From an uncultured Methanobrevibacter sp. (lineage in GTDB: Archaea > Methanobacteriota > Methanobacteria > Methanobacteriales > Methanobacteriaceae), in the NCBI RefSeq assembly GCF_902771435.1, contig NZ_CACXXB010000005.1, positions 1 through 64,000 of the forward strand: a DNA stretch of 64,000 nucleotides. The letters are read 5' to 3'. The notes under the pieces are model-generated. The model did not search any database and was not told the DNA's origin. It was given only the letters and a program-made list of their open reading frames with translations. Each line of letters starts with the position of its first letter. Position 1 is the stretch's first letter. This document shows, in pieces, positions 8,783-16,516 of this stretch. Made by a program: the position numbers and the translations under genes.

Positions 8783-9292
8783 TTAATCAATGTAAACTAC
8801 AAATTCATCGAATTCTTTTCTTGGAGTTTCACGAGGTTCGGCATTGCCGTATCCTAATGGAGTGAACAGTACAGGTTCTTCGTTTTCATCCAAGTTCAGG
8901 AATTTATGAGCTTCATATTTTTTAAATGCTCCTATGTAACAGGTTCCAAGACCCACATCCTGTGCAGCTAAAATCATATGATCCATTACAATTGTTGCAT
9001 CAATGTCTGCTATATTTTTACCGTCCCAAGGTCTTGTCCATGCCTTATCCCTGAGTGCCACTACACACAATACGATAGGTGCCTCTACAAACCATCTTGC
9101 CCCATATATTTTAGACAACTCTTCCTTATGTTTTTTAGTGTCAATTACATAAACTTTGAATGGCTGGTAATTTACACCTGTCGGAGCCAATGTGGCAGCC
9201 TTTAAAACATAATCCAGCTTTTCCTTTTCAACTTCCTTATCCAAATATCCTCTTACACTATATCTTTCAGTTATAACATCAATGAATTCCAT
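8783..9292 (-). CDS. Nitroreductase family FMN oxidoreductase
   Basis: This is a flavoprotein of the nitroreductase superfamily, likely using FMN and NAD(P)H; the substrate is unknown. The start is typical (MEFIDVITERYSVRGYLDKE), with the FMN-phosphate binding Arg/Ser/Arg pattern, then LAPTGVNYQPFKVYVI and the C-terminal GYGNAEPRETPRK. It has about 169 residues. I chose the ATG at 9290-9292 because GGAGG lies 8 bases before it; the in-frame ATG directly before (9295) is equally possible, and one further upstream at 9310 has no such site. The gene overlaps the 3' end of the citrate synthase-like gene, so it is the next gene of that operon. Confidence 0.85.
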   Translation of the reverse strand: MEFIDVITERYSVRGYLDKEVEKEKLDYVLKAATLAPTGVNYQPFKVYVIDTKKHKEELSKIYGARWFVEAPIVLCVVALRDKAWTRPWDGKNIADIDATIVMDHMILAAQDVGLGTCYIGAFKKYEAHKFLNLDENEEPVLFTPLGYGNAEPRETPRKEFDEFVVYID

Positions 9293-10097
9293 CATATCTT
9301 CCTCCTTCATAGATTATGTCATCAAGGTCACAAAAACGTCTGAATTCCTCTTCCTCCATATTTTCCTCATGGATATGGGCAATAATTCCCGGAACCCTGC
9401 CTATTATGAATACGCCCAAACCCAAGTCTGGAGTGAATCCCAAATCAGACAAGATAGCTGCATTTGCACCATCCACATTTAACCGGATATCCTTTTTTTG
9501 ATAAATCAAGTCTTCAAGGGCCAATGCCAACTTGATATGGGGTCCGATAAAACCTTCCTTTATTACAAGCTCCATCAGCTTATCCGCCCTTGGGTCAACT
9601 TTATGGTATCTGTGTCCAAAGCCAGGAATTTTTTTATCGTTGATGAATTCGTTATAAATATCAATGGCCAGACTTGCAATCTGCTTATTGTCAAGGCCTG
9701 AATCTCCTGTACGGTATATTGAATTTATCCTAGACTGATATAACTGCATAGTCTTTTCGATTGCGCCTGCATGCTTATGGCCAAAAGACAATAACGCTCC
9801 AGCCACAGCGGAATTCATTGGGGAACCTGATGAAGCAACAAGCCTTGCAGTTTGAGTGCTTGGAGGAGTCACACCATGATCACAGAATGAAACAAGAACA
9901 TGATTGAATATTTTCCCCTCTTTGGGAGACGGCAATCTTCCTTTCATGAGCAAATAAACCATATCACTATAACGGATTTTTTCGATTAAATCCCTTTGGT
10001 TATAACCCATAGTTACTATTTTATCTTCCTCTACGCGGGAAATGGCTGTTTTTAAAGAATGAGGATTAACTCTAAAATTATTTTCTTGCATTTTCAT
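9279..10097 (-). CDS. Short citrate synthase / citryl-CoA lyase-like protein
   Basis: This is a citrate synthase superfamily protein of only 272 residues, against about 370-430 for ordinary citrate synthase. This length is typical of citryl-CoA lyase-like and other short forms. The catalytic triad can be placed: His109 in GHKHAGA, His162 in PGFGHRYHKVDPRA, and Asp209 in NVDGANAA. The active site therefore looks complete, and it could make or cleave a citrate-like CoA ester. It is the fourth of four enzyme genes in a row (PrpD-like, U32-like, fumarase-like, this one) after a duplicated DUF3100 membrane system, which suggests a role with a tricarboxylic acid. Whether it is synthetic or lytic cannot be told from sequence. 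Confidence 0.82.
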   Translation of the reverse strand: MKMQENNFRVNPHSLKTAISRVEEDKIVTMGYNQRDLIEKIRYSDMVYLLMKGRLPSPKEGKIFNHVLVSFCDHGVTPPSTQTARLVASSGSPMNSAVAGALLSFGHKHAGAIEKTMQLYQSRINSIYRTGDSGLDNKQIASLAIDIYNEFINDKKIPGFGHRYHKVDPRADKLMELVIKEGFIGPHIKLALALEDLIYQKKDIRLNVDGANAAILSDLGFTPDLGLGVFIIGRVPGIIAHIHEENMEEEEFRRFCDLDDIIYEGGRYDGIH

Positions 10098-10133
10098 GTA
10101 CCTTTTTAATTGTTAATTTCTAATATGTTCAAT

Positions 10134-11006
10134 TTATAATTTTAATGTTGCTACTCTTGGTTCAACAAAACATGATGGCCTTACCGCAACTATCCTGACA
10201 CCGCTTGCCCTTTGATTACCTACATTAACATAAGATCCCAGAACTGTAGTTTTTCCGCCGAAGCCTAACGGTCCGATTCCAGTATCATTCAATCTTGAAT
10301 TTACATATATTTCAGTGTCGCTTTGATTTGTCAAATTTCCGTATGCAACTGATTTTAAAAGTAACGCATTGGCTTCATAGTGTGTTCTTCCAATCCCTAT
10401 TGACGGAATGGATGGAGTGCATCCAAGCATATTAAGAGAATCGCTCAGCCAATCGATTGCGGTATCGATGACATTTTTAAAAGACCTCTTATGGTAAACC
10501 CTATATGTTTTTGCTCTGATTTCAGGACCTCCGCCTTCAAGGATGAAGTGGAGATTCAAAGTATCGGGAGATATTTCCCTTTTATATGTGGATTCGTCAT
10601 TTGCACAATCAATCAAAATGGAAGCCGGCTTGAGCATTCCCGGTTTTTCATATAGTCCAATGCTTTGTTCTATTCTCTGGATTTCATTGCCTTTGACTGC
10701 CATTGGCCTTGCCGGAAGATTATTCAAACCTAAAGCTATTCCTTCATGAATCTGATTCAATAAGTCTCCAGTAATTTCCCTTTCACAGCCCGCTTCAATG
10801 ATTACATGTGGAATTCCAGTATCATCACATAGGGGAAATCTGGTTTTCTCAGCAACCTTATAGTTTTCCAGGATTTGTGAGAGCGCCCAACGTGCATTCT
10901 CATTATCCTCAATTTCAATTGCATTTTCAAGTGCAACCAATTTATCATCAGTCAGTGTGGTTGATGCCTCTATAATACTTTTAGAAATCTCTTCTATAAT
11001 CTCCAT
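10134..11006 (-). CDS. Class I fumarase / tartrate dehydratase alpha-like protein
   Basis: This resembles the alpha subunit of oxygen-sensitive Fe-S fumarate and tartrate dehydratases. Three cysteines fit the 4Fe-4S ligands: Cys60 in RFPLCDDTGIP, Cys196 in LGCTPSIPSIGIG, and Cys279 in RPSCFVEPR. The 290-residue form begins at the ATG 4 bases after the upstream gene's stop, with GAGTGAT before it; a longer frame reaching 11078 overlaps that gene and is unlikely. No beta subunit is next to it, although two-subunit fumarases need one. The sequence around the second Cys is unusual (GIGRTHYEA rather than GIGGT), so the substrate is probably not fumarate. Confidence 0.8.
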   Translation of the reverse strand: MEIIEEISKSIIEASTTLTDDKLVALENAIEIEDNENARWALSQILENYKVAEKTRFPLCDDTGIPHVIIEAGCEREITGDLLNQIHEGIALGLNNLPARPMAVKGNEIQRIEQSIGLYEKPGMLKPASILIDCANDESTYKREISPDTLNLHFILEGGGPEIRAKTYRVYHKRSFKNVIDTAIDWLSDSLNMLGCTPSIPSIGIGRTHYEANALLLKSVAYGNLTNQSDTEIYVNSRLNDTGIGPLGFGGKTTVLGSYVNVGNQRASGVRIVAVRPSCFVEPRVATLKL

Positions 11007-11010
11007 AAAA

Positions 11011-11913
11011 TCACTCAGGAACTGATAAATCATTACTCTGATTTGGAGATGCAATAGCCTCCGGACAATAGCTTTCAATCATTCTTTTAACAAGAAGAAC
11101 CTGCTTTATACGAGCTTTTGCTTCTTTTTCAGTTGTATCCCAATTATGATTGGCCGCAACGGAACCTCCGGTTTTTAGATAAACCGGTGCTGCAACATCG
11201 ATGAATTTCGGCACTTCATAATGCCTGATGAATCCTCCAGTGGATTTTGGATTTTCGGTGTGCAAGTCAATTGCCATATCCACTGCATTTCTTATGGCTG
11301 CAATCATTGGAATTTGAAGGTCTCTGACCGGATTTAAAGAATTCAGACCATTTTCTTCAAGCAGTTTTGCAGCTGCAGGATTTGAATGGCCTGCATGAGC
11401 AGATAATTTAAAATGAGTATTTTTGGGAATTTCACCTTCAGCCCTCATCTTATTCAAGGTCCAAAGCAGTCCCTCATCATATAAAAGAATTCCTCTAACT
11501 CCGAGCTCGCATGCCTTTTTTACATCTTCAATGGCATAAACAAGATTATCATAACCCCTAAGCCTGTAGCCTATTCTGCTTCCTTCAGCCGTGTGTACAG
11601 TTGCTGAAGTATCATATGTCGCCCTTGGACCTACTGATAAAAACAGCTCACAGCCATAATCCTTGGCCAGATTAACCATCGACATTATTTCATCATCACT
11701 TAAAAGCATGATCCCCTTAGTTTGAGTAACCCTATGAATAAAAACATCATGCTTGCGGGATTCGATTAAAAGAGTTTTCATTGTATTCGGAGACTGGATT
11801 CCGGGAACCTCAAAACGATACTGTCCTCCATCATCAAATCTCTTGGAGGATTTGAAATCGCTGAAAGTCTCTTCAATTCCAATCTTTTTTAAAAATTCCT
11901 TTGTTCTATCCAT
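11011..11913 (-). CDS. Peptidase U32-like TIM barrel protein
   Basis: This 300-residue protein looks like a TIM barrel of the U32-like type. GVRGILLYDEGLLW, KLSAHAGHSNPAAAKLL and GLNSLNPVRDLQIPMIAAIR resemble strand-loop elements of that superfamily. The assignment is by overall pattern and is tentative. U32 relatives include prenylated-ring hydroxylases and collagenase-like proteins, so proteolysis should not be assumed. It lies 5 bases before the fumarase-like gene and 5 bases after the PrpD-like gene, which places it firmly in the same operon. A role in converting the same small molecule is an inference from that position. Confidence 0.6.
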   Translation of the reverse strand: MDRTKEFLKKIGIEETFSDFKSSKRFDDGGQYRFEVPGIQSPNTMKTLLIESRKHDVFIHRVTQTKGIMLLSDDEIMSMVNLAKDYGCELFLSVGPRATYDTSATVHTAEGSRIGYRLRGYDNLVYAIEDVKKACELGVRGILLYDEGLLWTLNKMRAEGEIPKNTHFKLSAHAGHSNPAAAKLLEENGLNSLNPVRDLQIPMIAAIRNAVDMAIDLHTENPKSTGGFIRHYEVPKFIDVAAPVYLKTGGSVAANHNWDTTEKEAKARIKQVLLVKRMIESYCPEAIASPNQSNDLSVPE

Positions 11914-11918
11914 AATAT

Positions 11919-13325
11919 CTACTCATTTAATTTTTGAACTACATATTTCATAGAATACTCTTCAATAGAATCGATTACCGTAAGATTTCTTATATCATAA
12001 AGGGGATTGTTTGATTTGAATTTATCGATTAATTCACTTAATTTAAACGGATTTTCAAAATCACCCCGTGGAAGCATGGTGATATTCTGGAATACGCCGT
12101 TTCTGAAGGTCTTGTCCAATTTGATAATTACATTTGACGGCCTTTTGTCAGGGTAAAGTTCATTTAACTTGTCATCAGAAAGGATTATCATCCTATTTGC
12201 AAGATTTTTGATGCTGTTTACCTTATCAACAGTTGAATAGTTATCCAAAAGACCATATTCAATCAGCTGATTGATGTCATCGACAGTGACCTCACCAACC
12301 ACAAGGGAAATCGCAACGGCATACGGCAGTGACTGCCTTAACTCCTCAATGTTTTTAGGATTGAAGTTATTATGTTCGGCAGCAACATCATATGTCTTGA
12401 CGGCAATGTTCTCAATATGGTCATATTCATCACCTATGCTCGCCTTCAGCTTCAGGGCAGTGTCTATAGATGAGTGAATATGTCTGCAAAACGGATACTT
12501 TTTAAAGTAGATGTCCCTAACTCTCACTTTTCCAATCTCCTTCAAGACATTTTCAAATGAGAAATCTTCAACATCATAATCATCACCATAGACCATGGTT
12601 TTCAAAAATCCTTCCTTTCCTTCAAAGATTGTTCCGCTGCCTGTAAATCCGTTCCTTGCAAGAAATGCTGACAGCATACCATTATAGATAGCTTTTCCCA
12701 CATGCAGGGATTTGCCCATAGTTCCGCCATGGTCAGATTCCAGAAGTCCTGCAGATTGAGTTCCGCATAAACCAAGTGCATTTAAGATTTGTTCCTCATC
12801 AAGTTTTAATAATTTTGAAGCTACAGTTCCTGCAACAAAGGCTCCTATTGTCCCAGTTGTATGAAATCCCTTGTTTCTGTGTTCAGGATTGACAATTTTT
12901 CCAAGAAGAATCCCCACTTCATAACCTACAATAACTCCTTCCAAAAATTCCTTTCCGCTTAAGTCGAAACTTTCAGAAATTGCCAGTGCAGTCGGGAAAA
13001 TAACTGATCCCAAATGGATTTGAGCCCCCCTATGACCATCATCCAACTCCAAAACATGCGCTGAAACACCATTCAAAAAAGCGGCACTCAGCATATTGGT
13101 TTTTAGATTTCTTCCTATAACTGAAGCTTTTAAATTTAGATTAAAGTTTCCTGAAAATATTTCTTCAACTGTATTAAAAGCTATTTTTGAAGCCTCTTCA
13201 TCTGCTCCCCGGTAGGTTACTCCAAAAAAATCTAAAAAAGCAGCTTTTACAGTGGTGATGGATTCCACAGTTGCTTGTTCATAACGATAGTTTGAAATAA
13301 ATTTAGAAATATTTTTTAAAAACAT
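11919..13325 (-). CDS. MmgE/PrpD family dehydratase-like protein
   Basis: This belongs to the MmgE/PrpD family, whose known members include 2-methylcitrate dehydratase and cis-aconitate decarboxylase. The 468 residues have the usual two-part layout: an all-helical N-terminal half with LNGVSAHVLELDDGH and NKGFHTTGTIGAFVAGTVAS, then a C-terminal half with KYPFCRHIHSSIDTAL and a Tyr-Asp-rich strand. It is the first enzyme gene after the DUF3100 pairs. Together with the citrate synthase-like gene it recalls a methylcitrate-type pathway, but no PrpB or aconitase is present nearby. The substrate is therefore open. Confidence 0.88.
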   Translation of the reverse strand: MFLKNISKFISNYRYEQATVESITTVKAAFLDFFGVTYRGADEEASKIAFNTVEEIFSGNFNLNLKASVIGRNLKTNMLSAAFLNGVSAHVLELDDGHRGAQIHLGSVIFPTALAISESFDLSGKEFLEGVIVGYEVGILLGKIVNPEHRNKGFHTTGTIGAFVAGTVASKLLKLDEEQILNALGLCGTQSAGLLESDHGGTMGKSLHVGKAIYNGMLSAFLARNGFTGSGTIFEGKEGFLKTMVYGDDYDVEDFSFENVLKEIGKVRVRDIYFKKYPFCRHIHSSIDTALKLKASIGDEYDHIENIAVKTYDVAAEHNNFNPKNIEELRQSLPYAVAISLVVGEVTVDDINQLIEYGLLDNYSTVDKVNSIKNLANRMIILSDDKLNELYPDKRPSNVIIKLDKTFRNGVFQNITMLPRGDFENPFKLSELIDKFKSNNPLYDIRNLTVIDSIEEYSMKYVVQKLNE

Positions 13326-13394
13326 AAAACACCTAACTATAATATATGTAAAAATAGTGTTAAATAGTTAACTTATGAATTTTAAAAAAAGAAT

Positions 13395-13886
13395 TTATGC
13401 AGCCGGAACACCGGTTAAAACAAGAACAATATGTGCTACAATAGCCGCACCATAATAAGTTGCTGCAATTACCAAAACTGTTATTACAACTGCTCTCCAA
13501 CCTAATGCCTTAAATTCATCCCAGCTTTTACCCATACCAATACCAACATAAGCTAAAAATACTGTCACAATAGCCAGAAGTTCAACTTTAGAAACATAAT
13601 ACAGAACAAATTCAGATGTCGGCATGCCCGGAAACGCTATTAAAATACCGATTACGCTGATATATAAAATTGATGAAATGTTGAACGGAAGTTCCCTTTC
13701 AAGCCATACCCCGATAAGCGTTACAAATGACAGTATGGCCATACCAACCAATGAATCTGCCATAGGATGCTTATAACCCAAATAATTGGCAATCACGGTA
13801 ATGACTGAAAATATGATCAACAATAGAATCCAATTGAAGATACCATGAACGGATACATTTTCAGAACCGTCTATTAAATCAGGCAT
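13395..13886 (-). CDS. Small membrane partner of DUF3100 protein (copy A)
   Basis: This is a 163-residue membrane protein with about four to five hydrophobic segments and a short soluble N-terminus (MPDLIDGSENVSVHGIFNWI). It overlaps the DUF3100 gene upstream by one base. It is a close paralogue of the protein at 14922-15407, sharing SVHGIFNWILLL, SLVGMA, GVWLERELPFNISS (copy B: GVWMERELPFNISS) and FLAYVGIGMGKSW. The constant pairing with DUF3100 suggests the two form one membrane complex, probably a transporter. This is inference. Confidence 0.75.
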   Translation of the reverse strand: MPDLIDGSENVSVHGIFNWILLLIIFSVITVIANYLGYKHPMADSLVGMAILSFVTLIGVWLERELPFNISSILYISVIGILIAFPGMPTSEFVLYYVSKVELLAIVTVFLAYVGIGMGKSWDEFKALGWRAVVITVLVIAATYYGAAIVAHIVLVLTGVPAA

Positions 13887-14785
13887 TATTCATCCTCCTT
13901 TTCTGGCACTAATGCTTCCCTTCCAATTTTAGGTTCAAGCCAGTTGTATATTTTTTCTGTCAATGGGAGTGCAATAAATATAACTATGTAAATACCTACA
14001 CAGAATGAAAGCAAATTACTGAATCCTGCGAATGCCTCGATTTGTGTTTCCATTCCAGGAAATGCCGCCAAGGTTGGTCCAATAGCTGCAGCATTCATAC
14101 TGGCACTGCCCACACCACTGGCCATAGCATATGCATATGGATGTAGCGGTATGAAAGACAAAGAGAATGTAACAAGGAAGCTGATAAATATTGTACCGAT
14201 TACAGTTCCGATGATGAAAATCGCAAATACTCCACGGGATTCTGGAGAATTGAAACCGTATTTGTCGACAACAACTGCAACGTTCGGTTCCCTTCCAATG
14301 GAATTTGTCATACCGATGGATTCCTTTTTAAATCCTAAAAGCAATGCAATCGGAAGCACTAAAATTGTTGCCAAATGCCCCAATTCCTGTAAAATCAAAG
14401 CAGGACCCATTTCAAAAATCAAGCTTATTGACTGGCCACTTGAAACAGCCAGCTTTGCAATCAAAACACCGATGAAAAGCATCATTGCCCCTTCAGCGAT
14501 ACGTGCCTGCTTTCTGTGAATCCATTTAATCGGTTTTACCAGATAAAAGGCAAGACCAAGAATAATAGTGTAAATCAAAGGCATAATTGTGATAGCTACA
14601 TCTTTAGTAATTGGAATCCTAATTGTACCTATCAGCTCAGCAATTATTACTAAAACAAGTACTGTACCGTGTAACCTTAAATCTCTCCAAGGATTTTTCT
14701 TTAAAATACGTTTATCAGTTTTTTCACGATAAATATGCTCTATCTGACCATCCTTATCCGGAATAAAAATCCACTCCCCAGGCAA
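13886..14785 (-). CDS. DUF3100 membrane protein (copy A)
   Basis: This is a polytopic membrane protein of 299 residues in the DUF3100 family, with about eight hydrophobic segments after a charged N-terminus (HIYREKTDKRILKKNPWRDL). Conserved stretches include EMGPALILQELGHLATI, GMTNSIGREPNVAVVVDKYG and ASGVGSASMNAAA, which look like substrate or ion-binding re-entrant loops. No substrate is established for the family as far as I know. The start is TTG (14783-14785) with no Shine-Dalgarno, but a TATA-like TTAATATTATA about 25 bases upstream fits a leaderless transcript. It is paired with the small partner at 13395. Confidence 0.78.
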   Translation of the reverse strand: MPGEWIFIPDKDGQIEHIYREKTDKRILKKNPWRDLRLHGTVLVLVIIAELIGTIRIPITKDVAITIMPLIYTIILGLAFYLVKPIKWIHRKQARIAEGAMMLFIGVLIAKLAVSSGQSISLIFEMGPALILQELGHLATILVLPIALLLGFKKESIGMTNSIGREPNVAVVVDKYGFNSPESRGVFAIFIIGTVIGTIFISFLVTFSLSFIPLHPYAYAMASGVGSASMNAAAIGPTLAAFPGMETQIEAFAGFSNLLSFCVGIYIVIFIALPLTEKIYNWLEPKIGREALVPEKEDE

Positions 14786-14921
14786 TATGAATTTACATTT
14801 GTATAATATTAATTACTTAAAACATAATATTTAAATTAATATCATTCAAATTTAAAAATAACACTAAATGTGAAAAAAATAGAAAAAATATAGTAATACT
14901 ATTTCACAAAATAAGAAAAAG

Positions 14922-15407
14922 TTAAACTGGAACACCAGTCATTACCAAAATAATATGAGCAACAACAGCTGATCCCAGATATGTTGATGCAATAACTAAA
15001 ACGGTTACGATTATCGCACGCCATCCAAGGGCTTTAAACTCATTCCAACTTTTACCCATACCTATACCGACGTAAGCTAAAAATACGGTTACAATAGATA
15101 AAAGTTCAACTTGAGAAACATAATGCAGCAGCACACTGGATGTGGGCATGCTCGGAAAAGCCAAAACTATGCCTATTACACTAATGTAAATAATGGAGGA
15201 AATGTTAAAGGGAAGTTCCCTCTCCATCCAAACCCCGCACAATGTAATGAGGGACAACATCGCCATGCCCACAAGAGAATCACCAATAGGATGTTTATAG
15301 CCTATGTAGTTACCAACAACTGTGATAATCGAAAATATGGCCAAAAGCAAAATCCAGTTAAAGATTCCATGAACTGAAACGTTTTCCGCTCCATCGATAA
15401 AATCCAT
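14922..15407 (-). CDS. Small membrane partner of DUF3100 protein (copy B)
   Basis: This 161-residue membrane protein is a paralogue of the one at 13395-13886, with the same N-terminal motif (SVHGIFNWILLL) and the same four to five helices. It starts immediately after the stop of the DUF3100 copy B gene, so the pair is translationally coupled. A 136-base AT-rich gap separates this pair from copy A, and copy A may also have its own promoter there. The strong similarity and shared gene order show that the two pairs arose by tandem duplication. Confidence 0.75.
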   Translation of the reverse strand: MDFIDGAENVSVHGIFNWILLLAIFSIITVVGNYIGYKHPIGDSLVGMAMLSLITLCGVWMERELPFNISSIIYISVIGIVLAFPSMPTSSVLLHYVSQVELLSIVTVFLAYVGIGMGKSWNEFKALGWRAIIVTVLVIASTYLGSAVVAHIILVMTGVPV

Positions 15408-16322
15408 CTATTTACCTCCTTGCTCATTGATGGCATCTTTTTTACCAATTTTTGGCTCTAAAAATCCATATAATTTTTCGGTTAGCGGTAAAGCAATGAA
15501 AATTACAATGTAAATTCCTATAGAAAATGAAAGCAGATTACTGAATCCTGCAAATGCTTCAATGCTTGTTTCCAAACTAGGAAATGCCGCAAGAGTAGGT
15601 CCTAAAGATGCCGCATTCATACTGGCACTGCCCACACCACTGGCCATAGCAAAAGCATACGGATGCAGAGGAAGAACAGAAACACAGATGCTTGTCAAAA
15701 AGCTAATGAATACAGTTCCTATTATTGTTCCGACAATAAACAGGGCAAAAATTCCTCTTGATTCCGGAGAATTGAACCCGTATTTATCAACAACAACGGC
15801 AACTTCAGGTTCACGACCAATAGAATTTGTCATGCCGATTGTCTCTCTTTTAAATCCTAAAAGCAATGCAACAGGAAGTGCTATAAATATGGTGGCAAGG
15901 TGACCCAATTCCTGTAAGATCAAAGCAGGACCCATTTCAAAAATCAAATGTATTGATTGTCCACTGGAAACAGCCAGTTTAGCAATCAAAACTCCAATAA
16001 AAAGCATCATTGCTCCTTCAGCAACTCTAGATTGTTTTCTTTGAATCCATTTAATTGGTTTTGCAAGATAAAAAATTAGCCCTAAAACCATAGTATACAA
16101 CAACGGCATTATTGAAACTGAAACACCTTTTGTCAGATTTATTTCAATAGGTCCGATTAATTCCGCAATAATTACCAAAAGAAGTACAGACAAATGTAAA
16201 CCATAATCCTTCCAGGGATTTTTCTTTAAAATACGCTTATCGGTCTTATTACGATATATATGTTGAATCTCATTCGTCTCATTATCATTATTTGAAATAA
16301 TACCCTCTCCCGCCCAACACAA
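15408..16322 (-). CDS. DUF3100 membrane protein (copy B)
   Basis: This 304-residue membrane protein is a paralogue of copy A at 13886. Shared signatures are HIYRNKTDKRILKKNPWKDY, EMGPALILQELGHLATI, GMTNSIGREPEVAVVVDKYG and ASGVGSASMNAAS. The only in-frame early start is TTG at 16320-16322; no ATG or GTG occurs before about residue 80. Copy A also begins with TTG, so the use of a weak start may be a feature of this gene pair. It is the first gene of the locus, with a promoter and an inverted repeat just upstream (16340-16400). Confidence 0.76.
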   Translation of the reverse strand: MCWAGEGIISNNDNETNEIQHIYRNKTDKRILKKNPWKDYGLHLSVLLLVIIAELIGPIEINLTKGVSVSIMPLLYTMVLGLIFYLAKPIKWIQRKQSRVAEGAMMLFIGVLIAKLAVSSGQSIHLIFEMGPALILQELGHLATIFIALPVALLLGFKRETIGMTNSIGREPEVAVVVDKYGFNSPESRGIFALFIVGTIIGTVFISFLTSICVSVLPLHPYAFAMASGVGSASMNAASLGPTLAAFPSLETSIEAFAGFSNLLSFSIGIYIVIFIALPLTEKLYGFLEPKIGKKDAINEQGGK

Positions 16323-16339
16323 TAAGTGTGTTAATTAAT

Positions 16340-16400
16340 TTTTACTTTAAAATAAGTACTATATAAATTAGTACGATTTAGTTCTCAAAAGTTCTAAAAA
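16340..16400 (-). promoter_or_regulatory. Promoter with inverted and direct repeats before the DUF3100/PrpD locus
   Basis: A TATA-like element (TTTATATAG on the minus strand) lies at 16361-16369. It is framed by an inverted repeat, GTACT at 16356-16360 and AGTAC at 16370-16374. Further upstream for this gene are two direct copies of AGTTCTNAAA, one helical turn apart, at 16380-16399. Repressor or activator binding here is an inference. Confidence 0.4.
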
Positions 16401-16516
16401 TACGAATAAAAATCGTTATAAATTAAAAAATATTACACAAAAAGTGAACAGTGAAAACCGACAAAAACGATGTTATTTTCAATTAAAAATAATTAAAAAT
16501 AAGTATTTTTTGAATA

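Noticed and set aside
11004-11078. Longer start for the fumarase-like gene
   Set aside because: The extra 24 residues come from inside the upstream gene. A Shine-Dalgarno (GAGTGAT) precedes the ATG at 11006.
9279-13325. Reading the locus as a standard methylcitrate cycle
   Set aside because: There is no PrpB lyase, no aconitase and no propionyl-CoA synthetase, and the fumarase-like and U32-like proteins do not belong to that cycle.
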